Source: Gemmatimonadaceae bacterium
GTDB taxonomy: Bacteria; Gemmatimonadota; Gemmatimonadetes; Gemmatimonadales; Gemmatimonadaceae
DNA: 64,000 nt
Assembly: GCA_016742275.1 (NCBI GenBank)
Contig: JACVCD010000004.1
Coordinates: 62,001-126,000, forward strand
Direction: 5' to 3'
Shown: one piece after another, positions 42,728-52,010 of the stretch
How positions within the stretch are numbered: position 1 is the first letter of the stretch
Layout of the letters: each line of letters starts with the position of its first letter
The notes under the pieces: generated by a model
Seen by the model: the letters and a program-made list of their open reading frames with translations, nothing else
Databases searched by the model: none
Told to the model about the DNA's origin: nothing
Made by a program: the position numbers and the translations under genes

Positions 42728-45700
42728 TTACGGTGTCGCGCTGCACCCCGTAACCACCGTGCACTTGGGATCCACCGGCGGCAGCTTGAGACGCGCCAGC
42801 TCGGCGTTCACCGCCGTCAGGTCCGTCTTCCACACCTGATTCAGGGTGGCCTGATAGCCGGACAACTCCTTGGTGAGAATGCTCAGAATCTCCGGCATGT
42901 ACGTACCCGGCGGTCCATCGCCACGCTCCGACATCGACAGCAGGTTGGCCAGGCGATTGTTCACCTTGATCGGGAAGTTGAGCGGATCCTGACCGCTCTG
43001 ATTCTTGACCTGGTACACGTTCACTTCCACCGCCGTGGCGTTGCCACGCAGTGTCTCGCCCTTGGCCTTGAGCTGCGCGTCGTCATTGGCGCGCTTGTAG
43101 CGATCATCGAGTTGCGCCTTCACGCGGCGAATCTCGATCACGGCACGCTGCGCTTCGTTGGTCTTGTCACGCACCTGCTTGCCAAAGGCATACTGGCGGC
43201 GCAGGTCGGCGTCGGTGACCTCATCGATGAGCGGGCTCCGCTGAATACGGAGCGGTGCCTTGAGCTCCTGACCATCCGCCGTGAGACGCACCGTGTAGCG
43301 ACCCGGCGGCAGCGCGGGGCCCGCAGTGCCGGCTCCCCACAGAATCATGCCGGGGAAACTCTCGATGCCGGTGGAGCGAAGATCGAATGTGAAGCGCGAG
43401 AGTCCGGCCGTGAGCGGGAACGTGTTCGACGTACCACGACGACGTCCACCGCCCGCCTGTGCGGCGTTTGCGGCCGTGTCCCCTTCAAACTCACGCACCA
43501 CCGCGCCGGCCGAATCGAGCACGGCCAGAGTTGCACGCACCGGGCGCGCGGCAAACCGCCACGTGAACGTCACACCGGGCGACGAACGCAAACCCGGTGC
43601 CGGCGTGAACAAGTGCGAGCGCGCCGCCAGCACCGTCGGCGTGGCCTGACGCAGCGGCGCGATGTTGTCCAGCACCCAGAAGCCGCGACCATGCGTACCA
43701 ATCACCAGCTCATCGCGCTCCACAATCAGGTCGGCCACCGGTACATCGGGCAGGTTGAGTTTGAGGCTCTGCCAGTTGGCGCCGTCGTCATACGAGATGT
43801 AGACACCATGCTGCGTGGCCGCGTACAGCAAGCCGCGACGCGTCGGGTCCTCGCGCACGGCGTGCACATAGTCTTCCGCGCCAAGACCGTTCACGATCTT
43901 GGTCCACGTGCGGCCGTAGTCCGTGGTCTTGAAGATGTACGGCGCGCGGTCATCGAGCAGTGGACGACGTACCGACATGTACACCGTGCCCGCATCGTGC
44001 GACGAGGCATCAAGCTGCGACACACGACCAAAATCCGGCATGTCCTTGGGCGTAATGTTCGTCCACGTCTTGCCGAAGTTGCGCGTCACGAACACCAGGC
44101 CGTCGTCCGAGCCCGTGAAGATCGTATTCACATCCTTCTTGCTCGGTCCGACGGAGAAGATCGTGCCATACACTTCGGGGCCATTCATGTCACCCGTGAT
44201 CGGACCGCCCGACTTCTCCTGCGTTTCCGGCGCATGACGCGTCAGATCACCACTCAGATTCATCCACGTGCGTCCGCCATCGCGCGTGGCCCAGAGGCGC
44301 TGCGACGAGACAAACAACAGCTTGGGATCGGCCTGCGAGAAAAGAATCGGAAACGTCCACTGCCAACGCTCACGAATTTCCTTCGATGGCTCACCCGAGT
44401 AGAACCACGGATACGGATTCACTTCGCGGGACAGACCGGTGCGCTTGTTGAACTTGTCGACGTAGCCGCCGTTGTTGGTGCCAGCATAGAACACGTCGAG
44501 ATCGAGTGGATCCGGCGCGATATATCCGGGTTCGCCGCCACCCACCTGATACGACACGGCCATGCCGCCCTGCGATTCCTGGCCCGGTGCGGCATTCTGC
44601 CGCCCCATGTTCCAGTTCATCGGCGTGCACAACGTGCTGTTGTCCTGCTGTGATCCGCACACATGGAACGGCACGTGCTTGGTGGTGATCACGTGATACC
44701 ACTGCTCGGTCGGGAAATCCTGCGCGGTGTACGCTTTCCCGCCGTTGAAGGTGACCGTACCGCCACCATCATTGCCGGCCACGAGATGCTCCGGATCATC
44801 CGGATCCACCCACAGATCATGCCAGTCGGAATGGCTGCCCTGGCCGATGCTTGTGATGGTTTTTCCGGCGTCATCCGAACGGAAGAACGACACATTCTGA
44901 ATGAAGACGCGATCTGCGTTCTTGTGATCGGCGTACAAGTGGGTGTAGTAGAATGCACGCTGACGGATGTTGCGATCGCTGTTCATCAGCGTCCACGACG
45001 CACCGGCATCGTCGCTCTTGAACAAGCCGCCATTTTCGTTTTCGATCAGCGCGTACACGCGATTCGAATTGGCCGCCGTGACCGCCACACCAATACGCCC
45101 CACGAGTCCCGAGGGCAGTCCCTTGGCGCGCGTAATCTCGGTCCACGTGTCTCCACCATCCGTGCTCTTGTAGAGCCCTGAGCCCGGACCGCCCGACGAC
45201 ATCTGATACTCCTTGCGATACGCTTCCCACAGCGCGGCGTACATCACGCGAGGGTTCGTGCGATCGAGCACGATGTCCACAGCGCCGCTGTTCGCGTCCT
45301 TGAACAACACGCGCTTCCACGACGCGCCGCCATCCGTACTCTTGTACACACCGCGCTCTTCACTCGGCGCGCTGTACTTGCCAAACACCGCCGCAAACAC
45401 GATGTCCGGGTTGGTGGGATGCACACGGATCTTGGAGATCGCGTCTACCGTGCGGAAGCCGATATGCTTCCACGTCTTGCCGGCATCACTGCTTTTGTAG
45501 ATACCGTCGCCGGGCATGATGTTGCCGCGAATGTTGCTTTCGCCCATGCCGATGTACACGACATCCGGGCTGGACTCGCTCACAGCAACGGCGCCAACCG
45601 AGGCGCTGGTGATCTGACCATCGGTCACCGGCTGCCAGGTCTCACCACCATCAGTGGTCTTCCAGAGACCACCGCCTGTGGCACCGAAATAGGCTTCGTT

Positions 45701-45919
45701 CTTCCGACCCTTCACACCGCTGGCGGCAATCGAACGACCACCGCGATCGGGGCCGATGTTGCGCCACCGGAACTGCGCACGGAACGCACTGTCGAGCGTG
45801 GCAGGAGCCAATGTCGGGGCAACCACTCGTGGCGGTTGCGTTGGACGGGTGGCCGTTGCCGGTGGCTGCAGGAGCGCCACGGCAGGAAGAGCCAGCCACG
45901 TCAGGGGACGCATGGACAT
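42728..45919 (-). CDS. Large secreted sortilin/BNR-repeat propeller protein
   Basis: Taking the ATG at 45919 gives 1063 residues with a signal-like N-terminus (MRPLTWLALPAVALL). At least eight BNR/Asp-box-like repeats of the form SxDxGxTW are seen (for example TTDGGETWQPV, SSDAGKTWKHI, STDGGASWKRV, TTDYGRTWTKI), making one or two ten-bladed sortilin-like propellers. The C-terminal 250 residues are not repeats (RYTVRLTADGQELKAPLRIQ, then a helical end) and could bind partners. This matches the VPS10/sortilin-domain proteins common in several phyla. Probably exported; a role in glycan or peptide handling is inference. Confidence 0.85.
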   Translation of the reverse strand: MSMRPLTWLALPAVALLQPPATATRPTQPPRVVAPTLAPATLDSAFRAQFRWRNIGPDRGGRSIAASGVKGRKNEAYFGATGGGLWKTTDGGETWQPVTDGQITSASVGAVAVSESSPDVVYIGMGESNIRGNIMPGDGIYKSSDAGKTWKHIGFRTVDAISKIRVHPTNPDIVFAAVFGKYSAPSEERGVYKSTDGGASWKRVLFKDANSGAVDIVLDRTNPRVMYAALWEAYRKEYQMSSGGPGSGLYKSTDGGDTWTEITRAKGLPSGLVGRIGVAVTAANSNRVYALIENENGGLFKSDDAGASWTLMNSDRNIRQRAFYYTHLYADHKNADRVFIQNVSFFRSDDAGKTITSIGQGSHSDWHDLWVDPDDPEHLVAGNDGGGTVTFNGGKAYTAQDFPTEQWYHVITTKHVPFHVCGSQQDNSTLCTPMNWNMGRQNAAPGQESQGGMAVSYQVGGGEPGYIAPDPLDLDVFYAGTNNGGYVDKFNKRTGLSREVNPYPWFYSGEPSKEIRERWQWTFPILFSQADPKLLFVSSQRLWATRDGGRTWMNLSGDLTRHAPETQEKSGGPITGDMNGPEVYGTIFSVGPSKKDVNTIFTGSDDGLVFVTRNFGKTWTNITPKDMPDFGRVSQLDASSHDAGTVYMSVRRPLLDDRAPYIFKTTDYGRTWTKIVNGLGAEDYVHAVREDPTRRGLLYAATQHGVYISYDDGANWQSLKLNLPDVPVADLIVERDELVIGTHGRGFWVLDNIAPLRQATPTVLAARSHLFTPAPGLRSSPGVTFTWRFAARPVRATLAVLDSAGAVVREFEGDTAANAAQAGGGRRRGTSNTFPLTAGLSRFTFDLRSTGIESFPGMILWGAGTAGPALPPGRYTVRLTADGQELKAPLRIQRSPLIDEVTDADLRRQYAFGKQVRDKTNEAQRAVIEIRRVKAQLDDRYKRANDDAQLKAKGETLRGNATAVEVNVYQVKNQSGQDPLNFPIKVNNRLANLLSMSERGDGPPGTYMPEILSILTKELSGYQATLNQVWKTDLTAVNAELARLKLPPVDPKCTVVTGCSATP

Positions 45920-46075
45920 CTCAGGACGGGAGGGGGTGGAGGAGACGCAAAGCCAACCCGCCAAGGATGTACGTCAGATTAATGCGGTGCAACTCGGGTA
46001 CGGCTGGTCACCATTTTGGCGCGGATTGCATCATGCCGACGCGTCATGGAGACGCGGAGCTGACGGGGAGGCGTA

Positions 46076-46480
46076 GTGTCGGGGGTGGATCAACTCGACG
46101 AGCTGAGCGGTGAGGTGATCGGAGCCGCAATTGACCTGCATAGAGCCTTGGGGCCTGGGCTCCTCGAGTCCGTTTATGAGGAGTTGCTCTGCGCTGAACT
46201 CGCGGAGCGCCGCATTGCCTTCGAGCGCCAGGTAGCAATTCCCCTCATATACAAAGGCATTTCCATTCGAAAAGCTTTTCGAGTCGATCTCATTGTCGAG
46301 GGCCGGCTACTCGTCGAACTCAAGTGCTCCGAACGACCGGCGGCAGTCAATGAACGCCAACTACTGACCTATCTCCGAATCATGCAATTGCCATTGGGTC
46401 TGCTCATCAACTTCGGGCAGTACCGATTGATCGATGGAGTGAAGCGTGTTGCCAACGGCTACCACCCACCCACCGAATAG
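46076..46480 (+). CDS. GxxExxY family protein (PD-(D/E)xK-like)
   Basis: 134 residues starting with GTG, with GGGGAGG five bases upstream. The name-giving motif lies in LGPGLLESVYEELL. Next come a nuclease-like core DLIVEGRLLVELKCSE, in which the Asp, Glu and Lys match a PD-(D/E)xK pattern, and a C-terminal INFG. Members are widespread and often horizontally moved; some are linked to toxin or DNA-related functions, but none is established here. Followed by a palindromic CGCAGAG element. Confidence 0.85.
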   Translation: MSGVDQLDELSGEVIGAAIDLHRALGPGLLESVYEELLCAELAERRIAFERQVAIPLIYKGISIRKAFRVDLIVEGRLLVELKCSERPAAVNERQLLTYLRIMQLPLGLLINFGQYRLIDGVKRVANGYHPPTE

Positions 46481-46575
46481 CTCAACTGCTCACGCAGAGA
46501 AAAAGAGAACGCAGAGCCGCGGAGCTGTTTCTCTGCGACTCTGCGTACTCACCTTCTCTGCGTGAGCAGTTAACG
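46481..46575. terminator. Palindromic CGCAGAG element, bidirectional terminator
   Basis: A perfect 18-bp inverted repeat, AACTGCTCACGCAGAGAA at 46484-46501 with its complement at 46554-46571, brackets further CGCAGAG and CTCTGCG words. It lies between the convergent GxxExxY and glyS genes. It is built from the same words as the element at 24541-24645. Confidence 0.65.
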
Positions 46576-46618
46576 AACTATCAGTGGAACGAGTTGCTGC
46601 CGATCGCCCCTCAGCGTC

Positions 46619-47959
46619 TCAATCGACGAGCTTCCCCGCCAAATACCCCTTGAGCTGCGACACATCCACCCGGTCCTGCGCGAGCGAATCCCGATTACGC
46701 ACCGTCACCGTCTGATCACCCGTGCTCTGCCCATCCACGGTGATACAGAACGGCGTCCCCACCTCGTCCTGACGGCGGTAGCGCTTGCCGATCGAACCCG
46801 TCTCATCGTAATCCACCGGGAACGCACCACGCAGATCGTCCACGATCTTGCGCGCCATTTCCGGCTGACCGTCCTTCTTGGTGAGCGGGAAGATCGCCGC
46901 CTTGATCGGCGCGATGGACGGCTTGAGACCGAGCACCACACGCCCTTCGCTCTCGCCTTCGACCGTCTCTTCGCGATACGCATTCACCAGCGCCGCCAGC
47001 GTGACACGATCCGCACCCACCGACGTTTCGATCACGTAAGGCACGTAGCGCTTGTTGTTCACCTGATCGAAGTACTCGAGCTTCTTGCCCGAATACTGCT
47101 GGTGCTGCGACAAATCGAAGTCGCCGCGATTGTGCACGCCTTCGATTTCCTGATGACCAAGGGTGCCACCAAAATCGAACGTCACGTCGAATGCGGCGCG
47201 CGCGTAGTGCGCGAGTTCCGTGTCCGTGTGCTGATGGAACTCGAGACGCTCCGGCGACAACCCGAGATCGAGATGCCACTGCATACGCAGCGCCTTCCAC
47301 TGCTCGAACCACTCCATGTCGGTGCCGGGCTCGACGAAGAACTGCATCTCCATCTGCTCGAACTCACGCGTGCGGAAAATGAAATTGCCAGGCGTGATTT
47401 CATTGCGGAACGCCTTGCCGATCTGCGCGATGCCGAACGGCACCTTCTGACGCGCCGACTGCTGCACGTTCAGGAAGTTCACGAAGATGCCCTGCGCTGT
47501 TTCCGGACGCAGATACACCACGCTCGAGCTCTCCTCGAGCGCACCCATGAACGTCTTGAACATCAGATTGAAAAGACGCGGCTCAGTCAGCGTGCCCTTG
47601 TTGCCACAGTTCGGGCACACATTCGCTTCGAGCTTCTTGGGGTCCATCTTGTCCGCGCGGAAGCGGGCCTTGCACTGCTTGCAGTCCACGAGCGGATCGG
47701 TGAACCCCGCCACGTGTCCCGATGCTTCCCACGTGCGCGGATGCATCAGAATCGCGGCATCAAGACCTTCGATGTCGTCGCGCGAACGGACCATGGCATT
47801 CCACCAGCGGTCCTTGATGTTCTTCTTGAGCTCTACACCCAGCGGACCGTAGTCCCACACGGATCCCGTGCCGCCATAGATCTCGGACGACTGGAAGATG
47901 AAGCCACGTCGCTTGCACAGCGACACGAGCTTGTCCATCACTTCGGGAAAACCGGCCAT
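46619..47959 (-). CDS. glyS: Glycyl-tRNA synthetase (alpha2 type)
   Basis: Charges tRNA-Gly. 446 residues. This is the eukaryote/archaeal-like dimeric class II enzyme, not the bacterial alpha2beta2 form. Motifs: [25 protein letters not shown] near 23, class II motif 2 [25 protein letters not shown], and motif 3 [16 protein letters not shown] near the C-terminus, plus the [12 protein letters not shown] and CPNCG zinc-like pairs (residues about 93-120). Full length. The anticodon-binding domain is at the C-terminus. Confidence 0.97.
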   Translation of the reverse strand: MAGFPEVMDKLVSLCKRRGFIFQSSEIYGGTGSVWDYGPLGVELKKNIKDRWWNAMVRSRDDIEGLDAAILMHPRTWEASGHVAGFTDPLVDCKQCKARFRADKMDPKKLEANVCPNCGNKGTLTEPRLFNLMFKTFMGALEESSSVVYLRPETAQGIFVNFLNVQQSARQKVPFGIAQIGKAFRNEITPGNFIFRTREFEQMEMQFFVEPGTDMEWFEQWKALRMQWHLDLGLSPERLEFHQHTDTELAHYARAAFDVTFDFGGTLGHQEIEGVHNRGDFDLSQHQQYSGKKLEYFDQVNNKRYVPYVIETSVGADRVTLAALVNAYREETVEGESEGRVVLGLKPSIAPIKAAIFPLTKKDGQPEMARKIVDDLRGAFPVDYDETGSIGKRYRRQDEVGTPFCITVDGQSTGDQTVTVRNRDSLAQDRVDVSQLKGYLAGKLVD

Positions 47960-47997
47960 GGGAAATACCGAACGGGGTACGGGTGGAGAATGACGGG

Positions 47998-49014
47998 TCA
48001 GCGGGTCAGGTGCGCCACGATGGCATCACCATGATCGCGGCCATTCTCGATGAAAATGCGATTCGCCTGATTGCCCGAGGCGATCACTCCTGCAAGGTAG
48101 ACACCCGCAAGAGGCGTCGCCATCGTGAGCGGATCGTGCGCCGGAATACCGGACTCGGCGTCCAGTGGCACACCGATCTGTTCGAGCAAGCGAGTTTCCG
48201 GCAGAAAACCGGTCATGAGGTACACCTGCGTCGCGTGCAAATGCTCCTCACCCGCCGGCCCTTCGAGCACAACGCTGTCTGCTTCGATGGCCTTCACACG
48301 GCTGCCGAAGCGTGCCTGCACCGTGCCTTCCTTAAGCCGCGCCTCGATCACCGGGCGCACCCACGGCTTCACGTTCGAATCGAGCGACTCGCCAAAGTGC
48401 ACCATGGTGACGCGCGCCCCCGCTTGCAGCAGATCCAGCGCCGCGTCTACGGCGGAGTTGGCACCGCCCACTACTACGACATCCTGTCGCCAGCCAGCGT
48501 GCCCCTCGTGATAACCATGTCGCACATGCGGGAGTGATTCCCCCGGTACACCAAGGGTGCTCGGGCGTCCGAAGTAACCCGTCGCTACCACCACGGCATG
48601 GGCGGCAATTTCCTGCGCCACACCACCACGCGTACGCGTCGACAACAACCACCGCGCAGGACGCGCCGGGTCGGGCTCTCCGGCACGCGAATCCATCCGC
48701 ACGGGGCGCATGGACTCCACGTTTTCAAACTGCCGTACATCGAGATCGTACAGCGACGCCACCGCGCGGTAGTACGCCAATGCATCACGGCGTGTCGGCT
48801 TCTCGGTGGCCACCACGAACGGCACACCACCAATCTCAAGACGCTCGGCCGTCGAGAAGAACGTCATGTAGGTCGGATAGCTCGCGAGCCCCGACACCAG
48901 ACAGCCGCGGTCGAACACCATCGCGCTCAAACCCGCGCGTTTGGCGGCAATCGCCGTCGCCAGCCCACAGGGGCCAGCGCCAACGACCGCCACATCAACC
49001 GTGACCACAGTCAT
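47998..49014 (-). CDS. ypdA: YpdA-family bacillithiol-disulphide reductase-like flavoprotein
   Basis: 338 residues with an FAD-binding [17 protein letters not shown] at 12-28 and a second nucleotide-binding [14 protein letters not shown] near 182. The phrase [27 protein letters not shown] just after the FAD motif is typical of YpdA proteins, which reduce bacillithiol disulphide with NADPH. A single Cys (Cys17) next to the FAD motif corresponds to the family's active cysteine. If the assignment is right, the organism is likely to make bacillithiol; no bshABC genes are in the window. Confidence 0.9.
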   Translation of the reverse strand: MTVVTVDVAVVGAGPCGLATAIAAKRAGLSAMVFDRGCLVSGLASYPTYMTFFSTAERLEIGGVPFVVATEKPTRRDALAYYRAVASLYDLDVRQFENVESMRPVRMDSRAGEPDPARPARWLLSTRTRGGVAQEIAAHAVVVATGYFGRPSTLGVPGESLPHVRHGYHEGHAGWRQDVVVVGGANSAVDAALDLLQAGARVTMVHFGESLDSNVKPWVRPVIEARLKEGTVQARFGSRVKAIEADSVVLEGPAGEEHLHATQVYLMTGFLPETRLLEQIGVPLDAESGIPAHDPLTMATPLAGVYLAGVIASGNQANRIFIENGRDHGDAIVAHLTR

Positions 49015-49041
49015 GACGAACGAATCCCGCGCTTACGAGAC

Positions 49042-50331
49042 TTACGACGAATGCAGCGGAATGATCTGATCGCGACGCGTACCCACGCTCACGAACGAAA
49101 TCGGCGTTTCGCACAACGCTTCCAGGCGATCGAGATACGCACGCGCGGCCGCCGGCAGATCCTCAATACGACGTGCATCCTGCGTGGACTGCTGCCAACC
49201 CGGGAACCATTCGTAGATAGGCTCCGCACGCTCCAGCAACGCGAGATCGGCCGGGAATTCCGTGTACACATCATCACCCACGCGATAGCCCGTGCACACC
49301 GCCAGCTTCTCGAGCGTGTCCAGCACATCGAGCTTGGTGATGGCGAGACCCGTGAGACCGTTCACGCGGGCCGCATAGCGCACCACCACACCATCAAACC
49401 AGCCACAGCGACGCGGACGTCCCGTGGTGGCACCGAACTCGTGACCAAGCTGACGCACATGGCTGTGTAGCGGCTCTTCGAGCTCCGTGGGCAGCGGGCC
49501 ATTGCCAACGCGTGTGGTATACGCCTTCACCACGCCGAGTGCGCTATGCAACGCCATTGGAGAAATGCCAACACCCGTGGCCGCACCACCAACCGTCGTG
49601 TTGCTCGACGTCACGAACGGATACGTGCCGTGGTCGACATCGAGCAGTGAACCCTGCGCACCTTCGAGCAGCACCGCGGCACCGCTCTTGATGGCGCGGT
49701 GCACGCAAAGGCCCACGTCATCGGCCAAACCAAGCAGACGCGGCGCCAGTGCGCTCAGCGTCGCCATCGTGTCATCCACCGATGCGCGCACATCACTGCC
49801 CGAGCGCTCGAGCTGCGCATTCGCGCGCTCCACGCCCAGTGTGACCATTTCACGCAGACGTTCGACGTTACGGAGATCCAGCACCCGCACACCGCGCCGC
49901 GCCACCTTGTCCTCATAGGCGGGGCCGATACCGCGACCCGTCGTACCGATCGCCTTGCTCGCCGCGCTCGCCTTGTCCACCAGCTTGTGGTAGGGCATGA
50001 CGAGATGCGCGCGCTCACTCACATAGAGCCGACCTTCCACGTCCACGCCATCGGCGATGAGCTCGTCGATTTCCGTGAACAGGGTCTCCGGGTCCATGAC
50101 GACGCCGTTGCCGATCGCGCAGCGCACGCCGGGGTGCAGGATGCCGCTCGGGATCTGATGCAGGACGAAGGACTTGTCGCCGATATGCACGGTGTGACCG
50201 GCATTGGCGCCGCCCTGATAGCGCACCACCCAGTCCGCCTTCTCGGCCAGGACGTCGACCAGCTTGCCCTTGCCCTCATCTCCCCACTGCGCGCCCACCA
50301 CCACGACGGTACGCGTCGTCGAATCGAACAT
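49042..50331 (-). CDS. purA: Adenylosuccinate synthase
   Basis: Makes adenylosuccinate from IMP, aspartate and GTP in the AMP branch of purine synthesis. The ATG at 50331 gives 429 residues; the earlier start would lie inside the upstream terminator region. GTP-binding GAQWGDEGKGK at 11-21, IMP-site GGANAGHTV, TTGRGIGPAYEDK near 128, the long LLEGAQGSLLDVDHGTYPFVTSSNTT near 225, and GRPRRCGWFD near 305. The gene sits 38 bases after a Rho-independent hairpin, which may act as an attenuator for purA. Confidence 0.97.
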   Translation of the reverse strand: MFDSTTRTVVVVGAQWGDEGKGKLVDVLAEKADWVVRYQGGANAGHTVHIGDKSFVLHQIPSGILHPGVRCAIGNGVVMDPETLFTEIDELIADGVDVEGRLYVSERAHLVMPYHKLVDKASAASKAIGTTGRGIGPAYEDKVARRGVRVLDLRNVERLREMVTLGVERANAQLERSGSDVRASVDDTMATLSALAPRLLGLADDVGLCVHRAIKSGAAVLLEGAQGSLLDVDHGTYPFVTSSNTTVGGAATGVGISPMALHSALGVVKAYTTRVGNGPLPTELEEPLHSHVRQLGHEFGATTGRPRRCGWFDGVVVRYAARVNGLTGLAITKLDVLDTLEKLAVCTGYRVGDDVYTEFPADLALLERAEPIYEWFPGWQQSTQDARRIEDLPAAARAYLDRLEALCETPISFVSVGTRRDQIIPLHSS

Positions 50332-50368
50332 GCGATCAGTCTCCGGCGGCCGCGTGGGCCGCGCACAC

Positions 50369-50403
50369 AAAAAAACGCCCCGCGGACGGTCCGCGGGGCG
50401 TTG
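50369..50403 (-). terminator. Strong intrinsic terminator between DUF456 and purA
   Basis: On the minus strand a very stable GC-rich hairpin (10-14 bp stem around CGCCCCGCGG/CCGCGGGGCG with a small loop) is followed by a run of seven T. It lies after the DUF456 gene and ends only 37 bases before the purA ATG. It ends the upstream transcript, or is an attenuator in the purA leader. Confidence 0.85.
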
Positions 50404-50450
50404 TAGGAATCTAGCCCGATGGGGGCGTGAAGCAATCCACGAGGGCGGAT

Positions 50451-50969
50451 TTACCCGGTTCCGCTGAGCCGACCCACCAGGGCGGCAAACAGCACCACCG
50501 CCATCACGGCCACCCCAAACCCCACCTTGGTCGCCGCGGCCACGGCACGGCCAATCAGGGCACCAGTCGCCACCTGGACCGGCTCCCCCCGCTCGCTTCG
50601 CGCCACGGTGAATTCGGCCAGCAGGGCGCCCACAAAGGCCCCGGCAAAGGCGCCAAACAGGCTGCCCACCACGGGAATGGGTACACCCACAAAGGCTCCG
50701 ACCAGACCGCCGAGCATGGCGCCCCAGCCGGCCCGGCGCGACCCGCCGTATTTCCGGGCATAGCTGCCCGAGATCGTGAATTCGAGCACTTCGGCCACGA
50801 TCACGAGGGCCGAAGCCACCAGCAGCGTGATCAGCCCCACACTACCGTCGGGGACGGCAATCCAGTACGCGAGCACACTTCCCAGCATGATCCAGAGGCC
50901 GGGAAGACCCAGAGGAACAAGGACCAGCCCAAAGAGCAGGCCCGCCGTGAGCAGGAGGAGAGCAAGCAT
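50451..50969 (-). CDS. DUF456 membrane protein
   Basis: The ATG at 50969, preceded by AGGAAG, gives 172 residues and matches DUF456 proteins; the long earlier frame overlaps the dapA-family gene. Four or five hydrophobic segments are seen. GIy-rich loops such as RRAGWGAMLGGLVGAFVGVPIPVVGSLFGAFAGAF dominate the middle, a pattern typical of the family. Function unknown. It precedes the terminator before purA. Confidence 0.85.
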   Translation of the reverse strand: MLALLLLTAGLLFGLVLVPLGLPGLWIMLGSVLAYWIAVPDGSVGLITLLVASALVIVAEVLEFTISGSYARKYGGSRRAGWGAMLGGLVGAFVGVPIPVVGSLFGAFAGAFVGALLAEFTVARSERGEPVQVATGALIGRAVAAATKVGFGVAVMAVVLFAALVGRLSGTG

Positions 50970-51051
50970 GCTCTTCCTACGCGCAGGGCGGGCCTGAGTT
51001 TCCTGCCGGAGCGTCCTCGCCACTCCGTGAGCGGCGGGCACCAGCACACTG

Positions 51052-51954
51052 TTACAACAAGCCAGCCGACTGAAGACGCGCGCGAACCGTTGCCAGCTCG
51101 TCGCCACCCACCGGCAGCAGCGGCGACCGCGGCGCACCACCATCGAGACCCACCAGCGTCATTGCGGCCTTGATGCCTGCAGGACCCATGGCACCGGCAA
51201 TATCCGTGGCCAATGGCGTCAGCGTCTGCTGCATGGTGGCAGCGGCGGCCGTGTCGCCCTGCTTCCAGGTGTCCACCATACGACGCACCGCAGGCCCGGC
51301 ATACAGTCCGATAGCCAGAATCGCGCCCGACACACCGAGATCGAGTGCCTGTGCGACCGATGCACCACTTCCGGTCAACACACGGAAAGTGTCGCTCTGT
51401 GACTCGAGATACTGCGCAAGCACCGGAAGATTGCCGGCACTGTCCTTCATACCGATCACGTTCTCGTGCTGCGACATTTCCTGAATGAACGCGGGGCTCA
51501 GCACGAGATGCGCGTAAGCCGGCATGTTGTACACGAGCACAGGCAACGGACTGGCATCAGCCACTGCGCGGAAATGCGCGAGCAGCGCCTGCTCGGTCAT
51601 GCGCTTGAGGAAGTAGTGCGGCGAGATCACCAGCACCGCATCGGCACCCGCCTGCTTGGCATCGCGCGCGCGCGAAATGGTCTGCCGTGTGCTTTCGCTG
51701 CCGACACCAGCGATCAACCACTTATCCGACGGAATTTCGGCACGGGCCCACGTCAGCAGTTGCCGACGGTCTTCATCATCGAGCAACGCCGACTCACCGC
51801 TGCTGCCGCCGATCAGCACACCATCCATGCCGAAGCCGAGATGCGCGCGAAGATTGCGGGAGAACGCGTCGCCATCCAGTTCACCCGAGGCAGTGAACGT
51901 GGAAACGGCGGGCACCATGAGCCCGCCGAGTTGAGAAACGGTGAGATTGGCCAT
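51052..51954 (-). CDS. DapA/NAL-superfamily aldolase (dihydrodipicolinate synthase-like)
   Basis: A 300-residue TIM-barrel Schiff-base enzyme. Lys170 (IGMKDSAGN) is the catalytic lysine and Tyr142 (YNMPAYAH) the partner tyrosine. The N-terminal motif is GGSSGES rather than the GTTGE(S/A) of true DapA, so the substrate may be a sugar acid or 2-keto acid instead. Start codon is ATG at 51954. It sits 82 bases upstream of DUF456 on the same strand. Pathway position cannot be fixed. Confidence 0.88.
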   Translation of the reverse strand: MANLTVSQLGGLMVPAVSTFTASGELDGDAFSRNLRAHLGFGMDGVLIGGSSGESALLDDEDRRQLLTWARAEIPSDKWLIAGVGSESTRQTISRARDAKQAGADAVLVISPHYFLKRMTEQALLAHFRAVADASPLPVLVYNMPAYAHLVLSPAFIQEMSQHENVIGMKDSAGNLPVLAQYLESQSDTFRVLTGSGASVAQALDLGVSGAILAIGLYAGPAVRRMVDTWKQGDTAAAATMQQTLTPLATDIAGAMGPAGIKAAMTLVGLDGGAPRSPLLPVGGDELATVRARLQSAGLL

Positions 51955-52010
51955 GCCAGCAAGCTAGTTGCAGGCCCGCATGGCGTCATGCGGTCAATCA
52001 GCGGACCTGA

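Noticed and set aside
41918-44653. 911-residue plus-strand reading frame
   Set aside because: Lies opposite the GAF, SDR and sortilin genes; composition is that of a shadow frame.
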